DNA of 64,000 nt from Leifsonia xyli subsp. cynodontis DSM 46306 (GTDB lineage: Bacteria; Actinomycetota; Actinomycetes; Actinomycetales; Microbacteriaceae): contig NC_022438.1 of assembly GCF_000470775.1 (NCBI RefSeq), positions 2,108,001 to 2,172,000 of the forward strand. Reading direction: 5' to 3'. Made by a program: the position numbers and the translations under genes. Each line of letters starts with the position of its first letter. Position 1 is the first letter of the stretch. Shown one piece after another: positions 38,906 to 48,163 of this stretch. The notes below the pieces were generated by a model that was not told the origin of the DNA, ran no database searches, and saw only the letters and a program-made list of their open reading frames with translations.

Positions 38906-39445
38906 ATGCCTAGTGGTGGCGCTCGTAATAGGTCCGGTCCGCAGGCTGACCTGTCGTCTGGTCGGTCTGAGCAGCGTGGAATCAAGCTGGCTGCGCTCCC
39001 CGCGGGTGGTTTCACGGGCGAGATCCCAGAGTTTCCCCTGCCGATCGCGTCGGCGATCGTGTGGACGACCGATGAGGATGGGCGCCGTGCCAAGCGTGTC
39101 GATGAGGACGCCACTGAGGAGCAGCGTTCGCGCGAGCTTGAGGTGTGGTGTGAGGCATGGCGGACTCCGCAGGCGATCGCTTGGAAGCGTGAGTCGTGGC
39201 GGTGGCCGGTCATCGGCGAGTACTGCCGCCTTAAGACGATCGTGGAGCGGGACCCTGGTGCGAACGCGACTCTCGTTGGTCAGCTCCACCGTTTCCGTGA
39301 CCAGATCGGCTTGACGCCGGCCGGGATGCGCGAGAACGGGTGGGCGATCGCGGTCGACGTGGTGGCGGAGAAGCGCGAGGAGCGATCGGAGACTCCGACC
39401 GCGGCGCCGGCGCGGCGGTTGAGGGCCGTCAATGGCGGACGGTGA
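38906..39445 (+). CDS. Terminase small subunit
   Basis: This 179-aa protein (MPSGGARNRSGPQADLSSGR) matches the actinophage small terminase pattern: basic N-terminus, then an acidic linker and ELEVWCEAWRTPQAIAWKRE, and a helical oligomerisation region with VGQLHRFRDQIGLTPAGM. It recognises the packaging site. It overlaps the large subunit start by 14 bases. Confidence 0.85.
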   Translation: MPSGGARNRSGPQADLSSGRSEQRGIKLAALPAGGFTGEIPEFPLPIASAIVWTTDEDGRRAKRVDEDATEEQRSRELEVWCEAWRTPQAIAWKRESWRWPVIGEYCRLKTIVERDPGANATLVGQLHRFRDQIGLTPAGMRENGWAIAVDVVAEKREERSETPTAAPARRLRAVNGGR

Positions 39446-41135
39446 GTTCGTCGTCGACTTCCCTACCCTCGGTGATCTTGGTGATGCGTGGATCACGCAG
39501 CACTGTCGCGTGCCTGATGGGTTCGCGCGTGGGAAGCCGCTGCAGATGTCGGACTGGCAGTTCTGGTGCCATGCGAACCGGTATCGGATTCGACCGGACG
39601 CGGTGTTCGTGCCGCCGGAGGAGGTCGGACCGGATAACCCGGCGACGCTGAACCAGGCGTTCGTTTACCGGCAGACGCTGATCGTTGGGCCGCAGAAGAC
39701 GGGCAAGGGTCCGTGGAGTGCGGGTCAGACGGCGTTCGAGGCGTGTGGTCCGTCCGTGTTCGCGGGCTGGGCTGAGGCTGGCGATGTCTACAGGTGCGAG
39801 GACAACGGCTGCCCGTGTGGCTGGACGTACGAGTACTTGCCGGGTGAGCCGATGGGGATGCGGCATCCGTCGCCGCTGATTCAGATCACGGCGACGTCGG
39901 AGGATCAGGCGGACAACATCTACCGTCCGCTGCGGTCGATGATCAAGCTGGGGCCGTTGAAGGAGCTCCTCGCGGTCCGTGAGGGCTTCATCCGCATCCT
40001 CGGGTTGTCTGGTGATGATGACCTCGACCGGATCGACGTCGTGACGGCGTCCGCGAACTCGCGACTTGGTAACCCGATCTCGGACGCTGAGCAGGACGAG
40101 GTCGGCTTGTACACGAAGTCGAACAAGATGATCGCGGTGGCGGAGACTCAGCGTCGCGGTGCTGCCGGTATGGGCGGCCGGACTCATGCGACTACGAACG
40201 CGTGGGACCCGGCGATGAACTCGTACGCGCAGCAGGTGTTCGAGTCGGGGTCGGACGACATCTTCGTTTTCTACCGGGAACCGGACCTCGAGCTTCGCGG
40301 GAAGGACGGCAAGCCGCTGTCCTACCGGCGCAAGGATGACCGGCGCCGCATTCACGAGTACGTCTACCGGGGGTCCTGGTGGGTGAACCTCGATTCGATC
40401 GAGGCTGAAGCGGTCGAGTTGATGAAGACGGACGCTGCGCAGGCGGAACGGTTCTTCGGTAACCGGATCGTGTCTGGTTCGGGTTCATGGATCTCCGACA
40501 TGGGCATGTGGGATGTGAAGTCGGCCCCGATCACCGTGGAGCCGCGCACGCAGCTCTGCGGCGGCTTCGATGGGTCGGACAACAACGACCACACCGGTAT
40601 CCGGCTTGAAACCTTCGACCAGTACCAGTTCACGCCGTCGTACACGCTCGCGGATGTCGAGCGGAAGGCGTACTGGAAGCCGGCCGAGTGGGGTGGCCGC
40701 ATCCCGCGGTCTGAGGTCATGGCCACGTTCGAGTGGATCGAGAACAACTTCACCGTGGTCCGGTTCTACCTCGACCCGATGTTCTGGGAGACCGAAGCGG
40801 ATTCGCTGGCGTCCCGTTTCGGGGAGAAGAAGTACATCAAGTGGCCGACGAACCAGGTGGGCCGCATTCACGGCGCGCTCGAGCGGCTACGTGGCGACAT
40901 CGGCAACGACGAAGCCGCGTTCCGGCACGACGGCGACAAGGACACCCGCCTGCACGTGCAGAACGCGATCGTGCGGGCCCGACCGGGTGAGAAGTACATC
41001 ATCGGCAAGCCGTCCGAGCACCAGAAGATCGACCTCGCCATGTCGGGTGTCCTCGCTCACGAAGCGACCATGGACGCCATCGCGGCCGGTGAGTTCAAGA
41101 CCCCGACAGATAACCGGATGTTTGTGTTCCGCTGA
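39432..41135 (+). CDS. Terminase large subunit
   Basis: This 567-aa packaging motor has an N-terminal ATPase (Walker A IVGPQKTGKG, about 84-93; a Walker B region near SDAEQDEVG). The C-terminal RNase-H-like nuclease has first acidic cluster GGFDGSDNNDHTG (about 377-389) and further Asp (YLDPMFWETEAD). It cuts concatemers and pumps DNA into proheads. Length and motifs are complete. Confidence 0.93.
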   Translation: MADGEFVVDFPTLGDLGDAWITQHCRVPDGFARGKPLQMSDWQFWCHANRYRIRPDAVFVPPEEVGPDNPATLNQAFVYRQTLIVGPQKTGKGPWSAGQTAFEACGPSVFAGWAEAGDVYRCEDNGCPCGWTYEYLPGEPMGMRHPSPLIQITATSEDQADNIYRPLRSMIKLGPLKELLAVREGFIRILGLSGDDDLDRIDVVTASANSRLGNPISDAEQDEVGLYTKSNKMIAVAETQRRGAAGMGGRTHATTNAWDPAMNSYAQQVFESGSDDIFVFYREPDLELRGKDGKPLSYRRKDDRRRIHEYVYRGSWWVNLDSIEAEAVELMKTDAAQAERFFGNRIVSGSGSWISDMGMWDVKSAPITVEPRTQLCGGFDGSDNNDHTGIRLETFDQYQFTPSYTLADVERKAYWKPAEWGGRIPRSEVMATFEWIENNFTVVRFYLDPMFWETEADSLASRFGEKKYIKWPTNQVGRIHGALERLRGDIGNDEAAFRHDGDKDTRLHVQNAIVRARPGEKYIIGKPSEHQKIDLAMSGVLAHEATMDAIAAGEFKTPTDNRMFVFR

Positions 41136-41157
41136 CCTCATCGATTGGAGCAACCGC

Positions 41158-42606
41158 ATGGCTGCAGCCGATGAGTTCCCGAAGCTTCAGGACATTCCCG
41201 AGTTCACACAGTTGCGGAATACGCTGCAGATCAGCCGGCAGCAGACGCGCCTGTACAACGACTACTACGAGGGCTGGCACAAGCTCGCCCAGCTCGGCCT
41301 GGCGATCCCGGAGGAACTGAAGCAGTTCACGGTGATGGTGAACTGGCCGCGCCTGGTGGTGGATTCGGTGGAGCAGCGGCTGGATGTGACCGGGTTCCGG
41401 ATGCCCGGCACCGACTCCGCGGATTCGGCCCTGTGGGATGTGTGGCAGTACAACAACATGGACGAGCTCGCCGGGTTCGCTCACACGGACGCGCTCGCGA
41501 TCGGCCGCTCTTACGTGTGCGTCGGCACGAACGATGACGACTCGGAGTTCCCGCTGCTGACGGTGGAGTCGCCGTACGAGATGGTCGCGATTCGTGACCC
41601 GCGCACCCACCGGGTGATCGCGGGTATGCGCATGTACGGGGAAGCGGACGTCAACGGGACGATCGTCGACAACCGGGTGACCCTGTACCTGCCGAACATG
41701 ACCCGCTGGCTCGTCCTCCAGGACGGCGTCTGGGTGGATGAGGTCGACCCGGACGTGCATAACCTCGGCGTCCCGCCGATCGTGCCGTTCATCAACCGCA
41801 ACCGGGCTTCCCGGGGTTTCGGTCTGACCCGGAACATCCTCGAGGGCGTGTCGGAAATGTTCGACATCATCCCGATCGCGGACTCCGCGGCACGGGCGTT
41901 GACGAACGCGCAGCTTGCGCAGGAGACCGTCGCGGTGCCGCAGAAGTTCGCCCTCGGCATGTCCAAAGGCGACTTCGTCGACGTCGACGGGAATCCGCTG
42001 CCGATATGGGCGTCATATTTCGGGTCGATTTGGGCGAACGCGAACAAGGACGCGAAGGTCGGCCAACTCCCGTCCGCCGACCTCAGCAACTTCGAGACGA
42101 TGATCAACATGTACGCCCGGCTCGCGTCGGGTATCGCGTCCCTCCCGATCGAGTACTTCGGGTTGAACACGCAGAACCCGCCGTCCGCGGACGGTCAGCG
42201 TGCCGGTGAGACACGGCTGATCAAGAAGGCGGAGCGTCGGCAGACGACGTTCGGGCATTCGTGGGAGCAGGTCAACCAGCTTGTCCTCCGCTTCCGGGAT
42301 GGTGAGTGGAACACGGACGCGACCCGCATGGAGACGCTGTGGCGTGACGCTGGCACCCCCACGATCGCGCAGGTGACGGACGCGGTGGTGAAGGAGTACA
42401 CGTCCGGTCTGACCGATTGGGAGACCGCGCAGGAGACCCTGGGGCGGTCCCCGGAGACCATCAAGCGGATGAAGCAGCGTCGGCAGGCTGAGCAGGCCGC
42501 CGCGATCGGGTTCGGTGTGCAGCAGGCAGCCGACCTGCAGCAGCTCGGCGCGCACGTGCAGGTCACCGACCAGATCGGTAGCGACCAGGCGGCGAGCGGG
42601 GCATGA
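41158..42606 (+). CDS. Portal protein (SPP1 gp6-like)
   Basis: This 482-aa protein from ATG 41158 (MAAADEFPKLQD; TTGGAG RBS). It has the portal pattern: YNDYYEGWHKLAQLG, VNWPRLVVDSVEQRLDVTGF, GVPPIVPFINRNRASRGFG and a C-terminal helical region. Dodecamers form the DNA entry ring. Overlaps the MuF gene by 4 bases. Confidence 0.9.
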   Translation: MAAADEFPKLQDIPEFTQLRNTLQISRQQTRLYNDYYEGWHKLAQLGLAIPEELKQFTVMVNWPRLVVDSVEQRLDVTGFRMPGTDSADSALWDVWQYNNMDELAGFAHTDALAIGRSYVCVGTNDDDSEFPLLTVESPYEMVAIRDPRTHRVIAGMRMYGEADVNGTIVDNRVTLYLPNMTRWLVLQDGVWVDEVDPDVHNLGVPPIVPFINRNRASRGFGLTRNILEGVSEMFDIIPIADSAARALTNAQLAQETVAVPQKFALGMSKGDFVDVDGNPLPIWASYFGSIWANANKDAKVGQLPSADLSNFETMINMYARLASGIASLPIEYFGLNTQNPPSADGQRAGETRLIKKAERRQTTFGHSWEQVNQLVLRFRDGEWNTDATRMETLWRDAGTPTIAQVTDAVVKEYTSGLTDWETAQETLGRSPETIKRMKQRRQAEQAAAIGFGVQQAADLQQLGAHVQVTDQIGSDQAASGA

Positions 42607-43772
42607 CCGTCGCGTCGGTCGCCCTCGACCGGCAGCGGCGGATGATCCAGGTCACCGACCGCACCCGCAACAAGGCCATGCAGGCGTGGCGGGGAATGAA
42701 CTTCCAGGACCTCGATGGGTCTTGGGCGACGATCGGGCCGGACATCACCCAGCAGGTCGCCGCGGCACAGTACACGCTCGCTGCTGGCGCTGACCGGTTC
42801 ACGAACCAGGTGGCCGCGCAGACCGGGTTCAGCCAGGACCCGTCCGCGATCGTCCCGGAAGCGTTAGCCGGTGTCGATGGGATGGGCCGTGAGCTCTCCG
42901 ACACCCTGTACGGGTCGGTGACGGCGACGAAGAAAGCGATCGGGTCCGGACGGTTCGGTGCGGGCGGTTCAATGATGATCGGCCAGTCCTACCTGGGCGC
43001 GATCGTGAAGACCCTCATCACCGACGCATCCCGCGACGCCGACAAAGTCTCGGGGACGGGCAAGGGGTACACGCACTACGTGCGCGTCTGCTCGGGGCAG
43101 GCCTGCTCGAGGTGCGCGGTCCTCTCCGGGATACACTCCGGCCCGGACGCATTCGCCCGGCACACGTGCTGCCAATGCACCGCCGCCCCCGTCCACGTCG
43201 ACGGGAAAGTCGTGAAGGAGCTGTCCTCGTTGAAGGGCATCCCCACCACCCCGGAGGAGTACTTCGACTCCCTGTCGAAGTCGGAACAGGACCGTGTCTT
43301 CACGAAGGCCGGCGCGGAGGCGATCCGGAACGGCGCCAACGTCACCACGGTCGTGAACGCACGCCGTGGCGCTGACGGGATCGGGTACGCATCCCACGGT
43401 GGCGCGAAGACCGGCCCAGGCCCCCGCGGGGTCTTCACCAAGACCACGATCGGATACCGCCCCAACGGCACACCGGTTCAGGTGTACACCACGTCAGAGG
43501 GCACAACCCGCCGCGGCGGGTTCGGGCGTCAGCAGATCCGGATGGGCTCCACCGGCCGGGTCCGGCTGATGCCGGAGTCCATTCTGGAGATCGCCGGCAA
43601 CGACAAAGAGTTGGCGCAGGCGTTCCTCCGTGACGCCGGCTACCTCGACTACGTGCCGCCGAACGGCTACACGACCGACTGGGTCATCAATGGCCTCCCG
43701 GCGCAGCAGCGCGCCGACCGTGTCCTCGTAGACCAGGCGACCCTCCGCTACGGAAACTTCACCCTCGGCTGA
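42603..43772 (+). CDS. MuF-like minor capsid protein
   Basis: This 389-aa protein with an N-terminal helical region and a MuF-type core holding a Cys cluster (CSGQACSRCAVLSG, HTCCQC, about 165-200). The C-terminal region (residues 250-389) is a separate basic/glycine-rich domain. MuF proteins sit on the portal and may be injected. The C-terminal part could carry an effector, but no toxin motif is recognised. Confidence 0.8.
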   Translation: MTVASVALDRQRRMIQVTDRTRNKAMQAWRGMNFQDLDGSWATIGPDITQQVAAAQYTLAAGADRFTNQVAAQTGFSQDPSAIVPEALAGVDGMGRELSDTLYGSVTATKKAIGSGRFGAGGSMMIGQSYLGAIVKTLITDASRDADKVSGTGKGYTHYVRVCSGQACSRCAVLSGIHSGPDAFARHTCCQCTAAPVHVDGKVVKELSSLKGIPTTPEEYFDSLSKSEQDRVFTKAGAEAIRNGANVTTVVNARRGADGIGYASHGGAKTGPGPRGVFTKTTIGYRPNGTPVQVYTTSEGTTRRGGFGRQQIRMGSTGRVRLMPESILEIAGNDKELAQAFLRDAGYLDYVPPNGYTTDWVINGLPAQQRADRVLVDQATLRYGNFTLG

Positions 43773-43843
43773 CCACAGCCCTTCATGCCCCCGGCAGACG
43801 CGATGTCTGACGGTTCATTCCAAGCGATTTGGAGACAACCAGA

Positions 43844-44338
43844 ATGCCCGACCCGACCGAACCCGTCGTCGAGAACAACGAGCCCGTCGTCGAGAACGAC
43901 GGCGAGCTCGGAGACGCCGGCAAGCGAGCAATCGCAGCCGAGCGGAAACGCGCGGAGATCGCCGAGAAGTCCCTGAAGGCCCTTCAGGAGGAGATCACCA
44001 AGCGGGAGAACGCCGAACTCTCGGAACTTGAGCGATTCAAGAAAGAGAACGAGGAACTCCGCAACAACAACTCGACCTCGAGCCTCGAAGCGACTCGCTA
44101 CAAGGTCGCACTCGAGAAGGGCATCCCAGTAGACCTGGCCGGACGGCTCCAGGGAAGCAACTACGAGGAGCTCGCCGCGGACGCGGATACTCTCGTCTCC
44201 CTGCTCCCGGCGGCCGGCGCCCCGGTCAAGCAAACCCCACGTCCAGACCCGTCCCAGGGCGCGAAACGGCAGCACGCTGCCGCGTCGCCTCGGGAAGCGT
44301 TCGGCGACGCTCTCAAATCCGCTCTCGGCCGCAGCTAG
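43844..44338 (+). CDS. Scaffold protein
   Basis: This 164-aa acidic, coiled-coil protein from ATG 43844 (MPDPTEPVVENNEPV; TTGGAG upstream). A repeated PVVEN unit opens it. Coiled coil at about 30-85 (KALQEEITKRENAELSELER). It lies directly before the capsid gene, the usual scaffold position. Confidence 0.8.
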   Translation: MPDPTEPVVENNEPVVENDGELGDAGKRAIAAERKRAEIAEKSLKALQEEITKRENAELSELERFKKENEELRNNNSTSSLEATRYKVALEKGIPVDLAGRLQGSNYEELAADADTLVSLLPAAGAPVKQTPRPDPSQGAKRQHAAASPREAFGDALKSALGRS

Positions 44339-44361
44339 CGGCCTAACCTCTAGGAGTCCTC

Positions 44362-45591
44362 GTGGCTATCAACCCCACAGCGCTCGCGAACGTCAACGGC
44401 ACCCTGCTGCCGCCGACGATCACCGGGCCCATCTTCAACAAGGCTGCCGAGCAGTCGGCCGTCATGTCCCTCGCGCGGCGTGTCCCGCTCTCCATCAACG
44501 CCCAGACGGCGATCCCCGTCCCCATGGACATCCCGGTCGCTGACTGGGTCGGAGAGGGTGGCGCCAAGACCGGCGGCCAGGCCGGCGTCGGCGTCAAGAC
44601 CATGACCGGCAAGAAGATCGCCCTTCTGGTGCCGGTCTCCGACGAGGTCGCGTCCACGAACCCGGGCGGTCTGTACGACCAGCTCGAGCAGGACCTCCCG
44701 ACCGCGATCTCCCGCGCGTTCGACTTCGCGGCGATCAACGGCAAGTCCCTGAAGACCGGCGGCGCGGGTCCCTTCAGCGACTACCTGGCGCTCACGAGCT
44801 CCACGGTCGCGCTCGGCACCGGCGCACAGTCGAACGGTGGTCTGTACAACGACATCGTGACCGGCGCGGGCAAGGTCGTCGACAAGAACTACGACTTCAC
44901 CGGCATCGCCGCTGACCCGCGGTTCAAGATCGACGCCCAGCTCCAGACGGACACGCAGGGTCACCCGCTGTTCAACGACGAGGCCGGCACGCTCGCCGGG
45001 TTCCAGACGTTCTTCAACAAGGGCGTCTCGGGCAAGTACTGGCGCGCGGGTGACTCGGTGCAGACCATCACCATCGCCGGCACCCCGACCGGTGGCACGT
45101 TCATCGTGTCCTCGGGCGGCAATTCCTACACGGCCGCGTACAACGTCTCCGCGGCGACGCTGCAGTCCGCGATCCAGGCATGGGGCGGCGTGTACGCCAC
45201 CGTCACCGTCACCGGCACCGCGGGCTCCTCGTACGTGATCACCTTCCCGGCGGTCTCGACGAACATCGCCAGTGCGGCCGCCCCGGTCACCGTCAACGGC
45301 AAGGCCCTCACCGGCGGCACCAACGTGACCGCCACCGTGGCCGCGTCCGGCGCCGGCGGCACCGACTCCCTCCTCCGCGGCATCGGCGGTGACTGGTCCC
45401 AGGCGGCGTACGGCGTCGGCATGGACATCACCATCAAGGTGTCCCAGGAGGCGTCGTACTACGACGGCTCGACCTGGCACTCCGCGTTCCAGGAGAACCT
45501 CACCCTGCTCCTCGTCGAGGCCTACTTCGGCTTCGTGATGGGCTCCCCGGACGCCTTCGTGGCGTACACGAAGGGCACCGCCGCCTTCTAA
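44362..45591 (+). CDS. Major capsid protein (HK97 fold) with an inserted beta-rich domain
   Basis: This 409-aa protein from GTG 44362 (MAINPTALANVNGTLLPP). The HK97-type core is visible in residues 1-230 and 331-409 (VPVSDEVAST; LLVEAYFGFVMG). Residues about 232-330 are an Ig-like, Thr/Val/Ala-rich insert (VQTITIAGTPTGGTFIVSS; TVTVTGTAGSSYVITFPAV), a pattern known from phage surface domains. The insert probably projects from the capsid. The frame is intact across both boundaries. Confidence 0.9.
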   Translation: MAINPTALANVNGTLLPPTITGPIFNKAAEQSAVMSLARRVPLSINAQTAIPVPMDIPVADWVGEGGAKTGGQAGVGVKTMTGKKIALLVPVSDEVASTNPGGLYDQLEQDLPTAISRAFDFAAINGKSLKTGGAGPFSDYLALTSSTVALGTGAQSNGGLYNDIVTGAGKVVDKNYDFTGIAADPRFKIDAQLQTDTQGHPLFNDEAGTLAGFQTFFNKGVSGKYWRAGDSVQTITIAGTPTGGTFIVSSGGNSYTAAYNVSAATLQSAIQAWGGVYATVTVTGTAGSSYVITFPAVSTNIASAAAPVTVNGKALTGGTNVTATVAASGAGGTDSLLRGIGGDWSQAAYGVGMDITIKVSQEASYYDGSTWHSAFQENLTLLLVEAYFGFVMGSPDAFVAYTKGTAAF

Positions 45592-45638
45592 GCCGCCGCC
45601 CCTTCCGATAACCGAGCAACGACGAGAGAGGGTGCGCG

Positions 45639-46085
45639 ATGGCTACCAACCCTGCAACCGTGACGGACCTGCAGAACAGGGCCCTCCGCACCCTCTCCAC
45701 CGTCGAAACCACTGTCGCCCAGCAGTGGCTGAACGACGCGTTCAACAACCTCACCACCCGCCTCCCCTCCATCACCACCCGCCTCCCCTCCGACGGAACA
45801 GGCCCCGACGACACACCGTCGACCGGGTTCCAGGAGCTCGTCGTGCAGACGGTGTGCGCGATGGTCATGCGGGTGTTCAATAACCCCAACGGTCTCCTCG
45901 ACGAGACCGTGGACGACTACACGTCCCGCCGAGACGCCACCCAGTCGACCGGTCTGCTGTACGCGACCGATGACGAGCTGGCGCTGCTCGCGGAGTCGGG
46001 GTCTTCGGCGAACTCGTTCACGATCAGCCCGCTAGGACGCAGCCCGGACGCGACGTGGACTCCTGACCGGGTGATGTCCTGGTGA
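45639..46085 (+). CDS. Head-tail connector (adaptor) protein
   Basis: This 148-aa protein (MATNPATVTDLQNRALRTLS), helical. It follows capsid and precedes the stopper, the position of the gp6/gp15-type adaptor. A duplicated LPSITTRLPS-type motif occurs near residue 45. Overlaps the next gene. Confidence 0.7.
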   Translation: MATNPATVTDLQNRALRTLSTVETTVAQQWLNDAFNNLTTRLPSITTRLPSDGTGPDDTPSTGFQELVVQTVCAMVMRVFNNPNGLLDETVDDYTSRRDATQSTGLLYATDDELALLAESGSSANSFTISPLGRSPDATWTPDRVMSW

Positions 46086-46483
46086 GCGCATCTTCCACGC
46101 TCGCGCACGGCCGCGCGTTGGCGGAAGCGCTGATGGAGTCCACCTGCGTGATCACCCGCGCCGGCACCCCGACCGTGGATCACTCCACCGGGGCCACGAC
46201 AAGCGCTGACGCGACGATCTACACGGGCCCGTGTCGTCTCCGGTTCCCGTTCGTGCGGCCGGAGCAGGCGGACGCTGCCGGGCAGGTGGTGGAGAAGACG
46301 CGCGGGATTCTGTCGTTGCCGATCTTGGACCCGTCCACGGCGAGTGTGCGGACGGGCGATGTGGTGACAATCACGGTGAACCCGTCCGACCCGGGCATTG
46401 TCGGCATCACACTCCGCGTGGAGGGGCCGTTCCCGGAGACACACCCGACCGCGCGCCGGCTGCCGGTGGAGGTGGTCTCGTGA
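46082..46483 (+). CDS. Head-tail stopper (DUF6093-like)
   Basis: This 133-aa, beta-rich protein (MSASSTLAHGRALAEALMES) has the pattern TGPCRLRFP, LSLPILDPSTASVRTGDVV, VEGPFPETHPTARRLPVE. This matches the stopper/DUF6093 family that closes the head after packaging. Confidence 0.75.
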   Translation: MSASSTLAHGRALAEALMESTCVITRAGTPTVDHSTGATTSADATIYTGPCRLRFPFVRPEQADAAGQVVEKTRGILSLPILDPSTASVRTGDVVTITVNPSDPGIVGITLRVEGPFPETHPTARRLPVEVVS

Positions 46484-46902
46484 GCGACGGTTTCGAAGTC
46501 GACTTCTCCGACGTGATGAAGCTCGCCGCCGACATGGGTCACGTGGATGAGACGCTGGCCCCGCTTGTGCGGAAGGCGATCGAGGTTACCGCGCGGAAGG
46601 TGAAGGACAGCGCGAAGGCGAAGGTGGCCGCGGGTTCGTCGTCATGGTCAGGTCTGCCGAACACGATCGACTACGACCTCCACGGCACCACCGGCGCGCG
46701 CCTGGGCGGGATTTCCGCCGAGGTTGGGTACAACAAGTCCCGCGGGGGCGGCAAGCTTGGCAACATCCGCGAATTCGGTGCGCCGGCCAAGAACCGCGGG
46801 CCGCACAACGACCTCGCGAACGCCCTGGAGGAGAACCAGGACGACTTTCAGCGTGGGCTGGAGATCGCAGCCTCGGATGCTGAGAAGGCGGCCGGCCTGT
46901 GA
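46480..46902 (+). CDS. Neck/tail-completion protein (HK97 gp10-like)
   Basis: This 140-aa protein from GTG 46480 (MSDGFEVDFSDVMKLAADMG). The signature KAIEVTARKVKDSAKAKV, and GISAEVGYNKSRGGGKLGNI then EFGA, fits the gp10 neck family. Overlaps both neighbours by 4 bases. Confidence 0.8.
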   Translation: MSDGFEVDFSDVMKLAADMGHVDETLAPLVRKAIEVTARKVKDSAKAKVAAGSSSWSGLPNTIDYDLHGTTGARLGGISAEVGYNKSRGGGKLGNIREFGAPAKNRGPHNDLANALEENQDDFQRGLEIAASDAEKAAGL

Positions 46903-47321
46903 GGTGGGCTGATGTGGAGGCGGCGCGGGCGCTGGTTGAGCAGGTGCCGATCCTGACGGGTGCGACGTTCATCTCGAAGGCGCCAGAAGACCCGGCGAAC
47001 CCGGATCGGATGCAGCCGTTGCCGTACGCGCTCATGCACCCCATCGGTGGAACCCCGACCGCCGAGCGTGAGACGGGCCCAGCGGTGACCGAACACCCAT
47101 CGATCACCTTGCACCTGGTGGGTTCGTCGGCGGAGCAGGTGATCGCGCTGACGGATCTCCTCCGTCCGGTCTTGACGCCGGAAACGGTGCCTGTGGTCGC
47201 CGGCCGCCTTAATGGGCGTGTCTGGTGGCGTGAGCCGCTGCCTGTTCAGGAGGACACCGACGTGTCCCCGTCCCTGATCTACGCCGTGATCGAATTCGGT
47301 TGGCGTTCCGACCCCGCCTGA
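46899..47321 (+). CDS. Tail terminator protein
   Basis: This 140-aa protein from GTG 46899 (MRWADVEAARALVEQVPIL). Position and alpha/beta pattern (SITLHLVGSSAEQVIALTD; PSLIYAVIEFGWR) match tail terminators that cap the tail tube. Confidence 0.7.
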   Translation: MRWADVEAARALVEQVPILTGATFISKAPEDPANPDRMQPLPYALMHPIGGTPTAERETGPAVTEHPSITLHLVGSSAEQVIALTDLLRPVLTPETVPVVAGRLNGRVWWREPLPVQEDTDVSPSLIYAVIEFGWRSDPA

Positions 47322-47334
47322 GGAGGCAAATCTC

Positions 47335-47565
47335 ATGACCCCGTTCATTCGTGTGCGTTCAGCTGATGGGCCGAAGCACGAGTACGACGTCTCCCCCGAA
47401 CTTGTGGTGGCGTTCCCCGACGACTACGTGATCATCGACGACAACCCCGTCGATTCGGCACGTGAGCCGAAGTACGTGACCGAGAAGGCCACGAAGCCGG
47501 CGAAACCCGCGGCCGAGGCCGCCCCCGAACCGTCCCTGGGCGAGACCAACGAGGAGGGTGCCTGA
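47335..47565 (+). CDS. Small protein before the major tail protein
   Basis: This 76-aa acidic protein (MTPFIRVRSADGPKHEYDVS) with a Lys/Pro/Ala-rich tail. It is common in this position in actinophages; possibly a tail accessory protein. Its stop overlaps the next start by one base (TGATG). Confidence 0.6.
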   Translation: MTPFIRVRSADGPKHEYDVSPELVVAFPDDYVIIDDNPVDSAREPKYVTEKATKPAKPAAEAAPEPSLGETNEEGA

Positions 47566-48074
47566 TGGCAACCGAAGCAGTACCCGCAGGCACCGTAGCG
47601 GACGGTAACGGGCTCGTCCTGTTCGTCCCCACGATCGCCGACCCCTACGGCACCGGCCCGACCGTCGCCGAACTCACCGCCACCGGTGTGAAGAAGCTGA
47701 CCTATTCCATCGACGCCGGCGGCTACACGCACACCATCACCGTCAACAAGGTCAAGGTGAACCGTCTCACGATGGCGCAGGAGCTCCAGTACGACGGCAT
47801 CGTCACCGACGACATCTCGATCAAGTACGCGTACACGAACACCGTCAGCGACATCGCCCGGCTCGCGCTCCCCGCGGGTGCCGTCGGGTTCATCGTGGAG
47901 CGGTGGGCCGTCCCGAACGGGCAAGCGATCGCTGCCGGCGACATTATCGATGTCATCCCGATCAAAGCGTCGATCCCCGCGAAGGACGCCCCCGCCGCGA
48001 ACGCGGAGCTGACCCGCACGCAGACCCTGAACGTCACCGGTCCTGTGTCCCGCGACATCCCCGTCCACGCGTAA
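47565..48074 (+). CDS. Major tail protein
   Basis: This 169-aa, beta-rich protein (MATEAVPAGTVADGNGLVLF) in the major tail tube position. It has the pattern VKKLTYSIDAGGYTHTITVN and IVTDDISIKYAYTNTVSDIA. It polymerises to form the tail tube. A terminator-like hairpin follows it. Confidence 0.8.
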   Translation: MATEAVPAGTVADGNGLVLFVPTIADPYGTGPTVAELTATGVKKLTYSIDAGGYTHTITVNKVKVNRLTMAQELQYDGIVTDDISIKYAYTNTVSDIARLALPAGAVGFIVERWAVPNGQAIAAGDIIDVIPIKASIPAKDAPAANAELTRTQTLNVTGPVSRDIPVHA

Positions 48075-48080
48075 CAGGCC

Positions 48081-48120
48081 CCTGCCGGGCGTAAACCATG
48101 CCCAGGGAACGCCCGGCAGG
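48081..48120 (+). terminator. Terminator-like hairpin after the major tail protein
   Basis: CCTGCCGGGCG (48081-48091) and CGCCCGGCAGG (48110-48120) form a perfect 11-bp stem, followed by pyrimidine-rich CCTCCTCTTC. An ATG at 48098 lies in the loop, which argues that the next gene really starts later (TTG 48164). It would lower expression of the chaperones relative to the tail protein. Confidence 0.65.
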
Positions 48121-48163
48121 CCTCCTCTTCATCTCTGGGCTGATCCCTGGGGAGCAGACTCTC

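Noticed and set aside
38720..39496. Minus-strand 258-aa frame over the small terminase
   Set aside because: No homology and no RBS; it overlaps a clear terminase gene on the plus strand.
48098..48163. ATG 48098 as the start of the tail chaperone
   Set aside because: It lies in the loop of a terminator-like hairpin and has no RBS; TTG 48164 has GGGGAG at the right distance.
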